Positions 62,843 to 64,000 of a stretch of 64,000 nucleotides of DNA are shown piece after piece. The position numbers and the translations under genes were made by a program. The notes beneath the pieces are model-generated. The model ran no database searches. It saw only the letters and a program-made list of their open reading frames with translations, and had not been told where the DNA came from. How positions within the stretch are numbered: position 1 is the stretch's first letter; every line of letters starts with the position of its first letter. The DNA is from Micromonospora sp. C28SCA-DRY-2 (lineage in GTDB: Bacteria > Actinomycetota > Actinomycetes > Mycobacteriales > Micromonosporaceae), in assembly GCF_030519475.1 (NCBI RefSeq), contig NZ_JAUMKD010000001.1, positions 310,001 to 374,000 on the forward strand, read 5' to 3'.

Positions 62843-64000
62843 TCAGGCGGGTTTGGCCCGCAGGAAGACGGCGGCGATCAGGACACCGAGCACCACCAGG
62901 GCGGCGTTGACGGCGATCGCGATGGTGACGCCGTCCAGGATCGCCGTGGCCGTGGCGGCGCCCGCGGCGGCAGCGGTCACGATCGCGGACATGATCGGGG
63001 TGCCCATGGTGATGCCGACCTGCTGGGACATGGTGGCCAGGCCGGTGGCCAGGCCCTGTTCCCGGTCGGGCAGTCCGTTGGTGGCGGTGACCATGAAACC
63101 GACGATGACCAGCATGTTCCCGGCGCCACCGAGGAAGGTGGCGGGCAGCAGCAGCGCCATCGAGGAGGCGGTGCCCGTGCCCAGGAAGAACAGGGCGGCG
63201 GTGAAGACGGCCTGGATCAGACCGCCGGCGACCAGCGCGGTCAGCGTGGAGGTCCGGGCGATCACCTTCGGGGCCAGCAGGCCGCCGACCACCGTGCCGA
63301 GGCCCAGGACGCCGAACGAGATCCCGGCGACCAGGGCGGAGAAGCCGAGGGTCTTCTGCATGTAGAGGGTGAGCAGGTACACCAGCGAGGTCTCCGTGAC
63401 GAAGGCGAGCAGGCCCAGCGCGTTGCCCCAGGCCACGTTCCGGCGACGCAGCACCCCCAGCGGGACCAGCGGCTGGGCCACCTTCCGCTCGACGAGGTAG
63501 AACACCACCAGCAACAGGGCACCGGCGGTCAGCCCGGTCACGGCGTGCGGGCTGGTCCAGCCGTGCTCGCCGGCCTGGGTCAGGCCGTAGACGAGCCCCA
63601 GCAGGCCGAAGGTCACGGACAGGGCGCCGGGCAGATCCAGGTGGGGACGGCCGGCAGGCCTCGACTCCTGGATGACCGAGGGAGCGATCAGCAGGACGGC
63701 GGCGGCGACGGGCACGTTGATGAAGAAGGCCCAGCGCCAGGACAGCAGATCCGTGAGGACGCCCCCGAGGATGGCGCCGGTGGTGAATCCGGCGGACATC
63801 AACGCGCCGCTGAGGCCCAGGGCCCGCTGCCGCAGCGGCCCTTGGGGGAAGGAGGTGGTCAGCAGGGAGAGCCCGGCGGGAGTGGCGGCCGCGGTGGCCA
63901 GACCCTGGGCGACCCGGGCCAGGATCAGGATCTCGGGGCTGGTGGTGAGACCGCCCACGAGGGAGGCCACCCCGAGCAGGCCCAGACTGCCGAGGAAGAT
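62843..64000 (-). CDS. MFS drug transporter, DHA2/EmrB-QacA type (5' end outside window)
   Basis: 386 codons in the window, open to the right edge. SWRWAFFINVPVAAAVLL is the DHA2 family motif; at least ten membrane helices are visible, and the C-terminus ends in a short basic tail (FLRAKPA). The N-terminal helix pair and motif A lie beyond 64000. Proton-driven export of a small molecule is expected. An SDR relic lies downstream. Confidence 0.93.
   Translation of the reverse strand: MFLGSLGLLGVASLVGGLTTSPEILILARVAQGLATAAATPAGLSLLTTSFPQGPLRQRALGLSGALMSAGFTTGAILGGVLTDLLSWRWAFFINVPVAAAVLLIAPSVIQESRPAGRPHLDLPGALSVTFGLLGLVYGLTQAGEHGWTSPHAVTGLTAGALLLVVFYLVERKVAQPLVPLGVLRRRNVAWGNALGLLAFVTETSLVYLLTLYMQKTLGFSALVAGISFGVLGLGTVVGGLLAPKVIARTSTLTALVAGGLIQAVFTAALFFLGTGTASSMALLLPATFLGGAGNMLVIVGFMVTATNGLPDREQGLATGLATMSQQVGITMGTPIMSAIVTAAAAGAATATAILDGVTIAIAVNAALVVLGVLIAAVFLRAKPA

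Overview
The window comes from a high-GC actinobacterium, most likely Micromonosporaceae (Micromonospora or a close relative). The evidence is very strong G/C bias at third codon positions, many GTG starts, several leaderless-looking promoters (TAnnnT 6-7 nt before the start), and families typical of that group: DUF6458, BsaP next to bioB, F420-type LLM oxidoreductase, SigE-family ECF factors and DevS/DevR. Apart from a few relics and tandem repeats it reads as chromosomal sequence. I see no phage, transposase, CRISPR array or large biosynthetic cluster.

Layout. 1-7000: end of a sugar ABC permease pair coupled to a GH36 alpha-galactosidase, a YCII/ECF42 sigma pair whose sigma gene appears to start with CTG, and a secreted GH5 mannanase with a CBM2. 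7200-18400: F420 oxidoreductase, hydrolase, a Trp-rich repeat protein, an ECF sigma factor with a membrane partner, an exo/endonuclease-like hydrolase plus tandem-PAP2 phosphatase, a lipid kinase plus BrkB protein, and an HTH/Clp-N pair with two palindromic operators next to a PP2C phosphatase. 18500-20560: a secreted transglycosylase-like gene followed by about 1.4 kb of non-coding DNA holding four tandem promoter-like motifs (GGAAT-N18/19-GTT) and a minisatellite of 87-88 bp units.

20500-29900 looks like a DosR/DevR-type hypoxia (dormancy) island: two universal stress proteins, phosphoketolase, two Acg-like nitroreductases, a DevS-like haem-GAF histidine kinase (His149 and His395 at the same numbers as in mycobacterial DevS) and a DevR-like regulator (Asp54). 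Four promoters in it carry a GGGAC-N4-G(G/T)(C/A)CC box.

30000-45500: epimerase, a membrane protein with a two-component pair, then an 11-kb stretch bounded by two near-identical tRNA clusters (Gly-Val and Gly-Cys-Val). It carries small regulatory units (HxlR, MerR with an ABC exporter, an ArsR-phosphatase fusion with a glyoxalase, GNAT) and a GH15 hydrolase. A 69-nt copy of the GH15 3' end lies on the far side of the ArsR/GNAT module. 45700-64000: TetR plus AlkB-type hydroxylase, an M36 metallopeptidase, a methyltransferase plus P450, an ABC exporter and a LuxR-type two-component system that share a palindrome, the biotin genes (bioF, bioD opposite bioB-bsaP), a GNAT, a DUF488 protein, an SDR relic and the end of an MFS transporter.
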